A stretch of DNA of 5,025 nt from an uncultured Lachnospiraceae bacterium (lineage in GTDB: Bacteria > Bacillota > Clostridia > Lachnospirales > Lachnospiraceae), in the NCBI GenBank assembly GCA_902783095.1, contig CACZPX010000134.1, positions 1 to 5,025 on the forward strand. Reading direction: 5' to 3'. Under the pieces are notes generated by a model. The model saw only the letters and a program-made list of their open reading frames with translations, was not told the origin of the DNA and ran no database searches. Below, piece after piece: positions 4,555 to 5,025 of this stretch. Numbering within the stretch: the first letter of the stretch is position 1; every line of letters begins with the position of its first letter. The position numbers and the translations under genes were made by a program.

Positions 4555-5025
4555 ATGGCATACAAAACGGACATCGAGATCGCACAGGAATGTCAGATGA
4601 AGAAGATCACCGAGATCGCGGCAGCGGCGGGGATCGACGAAAAGTATATCGAGCAGTACGGCAACTACAAGGCCAAGATCGACCTGAGCCTGTTAAAGGA
4701 CCGTGCCGAAAGGCCGGACGGGAAGCTGATCCTGGTCACGGCCATCACACCCACGCCCGCGGGCGAGGGCAAGACCACGACCTCCGTCGGTCTGGCGGAC
4801 GGCTTGAAGAGGATCGGCAAGAACGTGGTCGTGGCGCTGCGCGAGCCCTCCCTTGGTCCGGTGTTCGGCATCAAGGGCGGCGCGGCCGGCGGCGGCTACG
4901 CACAGGTGGTCCCCATGGAGGACATCAACCTGCACTTTACCGGCGATTTCCACGCCATCGGCGCGGCCAACAACCTGCTGGCCGCCATGCTGGACAACCA
5001 CATTCAGCAGGGCAACGCTCTGGGC
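4555..5025 (+). CDS. fhs: Formate-tetrahydrofolate ligase, N-terminal part
   Basis: The first 157 codons are present and the frame is open to the window edge; the full family protein is about 550-560 residues. The cytoplasmic enzyme joins formate to tetrahydrofolate using ATP to give 10-formyl-THF, and in amino-acid and purine fermenters it can run in reverse to make ATP. The N-terminus MAYKTDIEIAQ is typical of clostridial members. The phosphate-binding loop is TPTPAGEGKTTTSVGL (65-80). The strongly conserved blocks LREPSLGPVFGIKGGAAGGG (95-114) and then YAQVVPMEDINLHFTGDFHA (115-134), running into IGAANNLLAAM (135-145), are intact. Codon use matches the hut genes. It has its own promoter match and leader, so it is probably a separate or only partly coupled transcription unit. 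A link to histidine degradation through the formimino carbon is plausible but inferred. Confidence 0.97.
   Translation, partial: MAYKTDIEIAQECQMKKITEIAAAAGIDEKYIEQYGNYKAKIDLSLLKDRAERPDGKLILVTAITPTPAGEGKTTTSVGLADGLKRIGKNVVVALREPSLGPVFGIKGGAAGGGYAQVVPMEDINLHFTGDFHAIGAANNLLAAMLDNHIQQGNALG

Overview
The window looks like chromosomal DNA of a fairly G+C-rich anaerobic Firmicute, most likely a clostridial gut-type lineage (Lachnospiraceae, Oscillospiraceae or relatives). The reasons are the urocanase C-terminus of the long clostridial type, strong purine-rich Shine-Dalgarno sites before nearly every gene, a clostridial-style formate-tetrahydrofolate ligase, and tight same-strand packing. This placement is an inference from family resemblance; no search was run. 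I see no insertion sequence, CRISPR array, tRNA or rRNA, and all genes read on the plus strand.

Layout. Positions 2-208 hold the last 68 codons of urocanate hydratase (hutU). A 47-nt gap with a small hairpin and a good ribosome binding site leads to imidazolonepropionase (hutI, 256-1482). Histidine ammonia-lyase (hutH, 1484-3049) starts one base after the hutI stop. An uncharacterised four-helix membrane protein resembling DUF2975 (3050-3631) starts on the base after the hutH stop. A deoxyribose-phosphate aldolase gene (deoC, start preferred at 3647, end 4303) follows 15 nt later. The largest non-coding stretch (4304-4554, 251 nt) carries an A-tract, a strong extended -10 promoter, a dyad over its -35 element and an intrinsic terminator located downstream of the promoter but upstream of the next gene. 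The window ends inside formate-tetrahydrofolate ligase (fhs, 4555 onward).

How the genes work together. HutH deaminates histidine to urocanate, HutU hydrates it to imidazolonepropionate, and HutI opens the ring to N-formimino-L-glutamate. In anaerobes the formimino carbon usually passes to tetrahydrofolate, and Fhs run in reverse can release formate with ATP formation, so fhs beside the hut genes makes metabolic sense. The genes for formimino transfer or hydrolysis are not in the window. The membrane protein and deoC have no obvious role in histidine breakdown and appear to be passengers or unexplained partners in the same transcription unit.

The genes are ordinary metabolic families, and I do not see a new multi-gene system. 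The most interesting part is the fhs leader, where a predicted promoter, an antiterminator-like pairing and a terminator hairpin together resemble an attenuation switch that I cannot match to a known riboswitch class.
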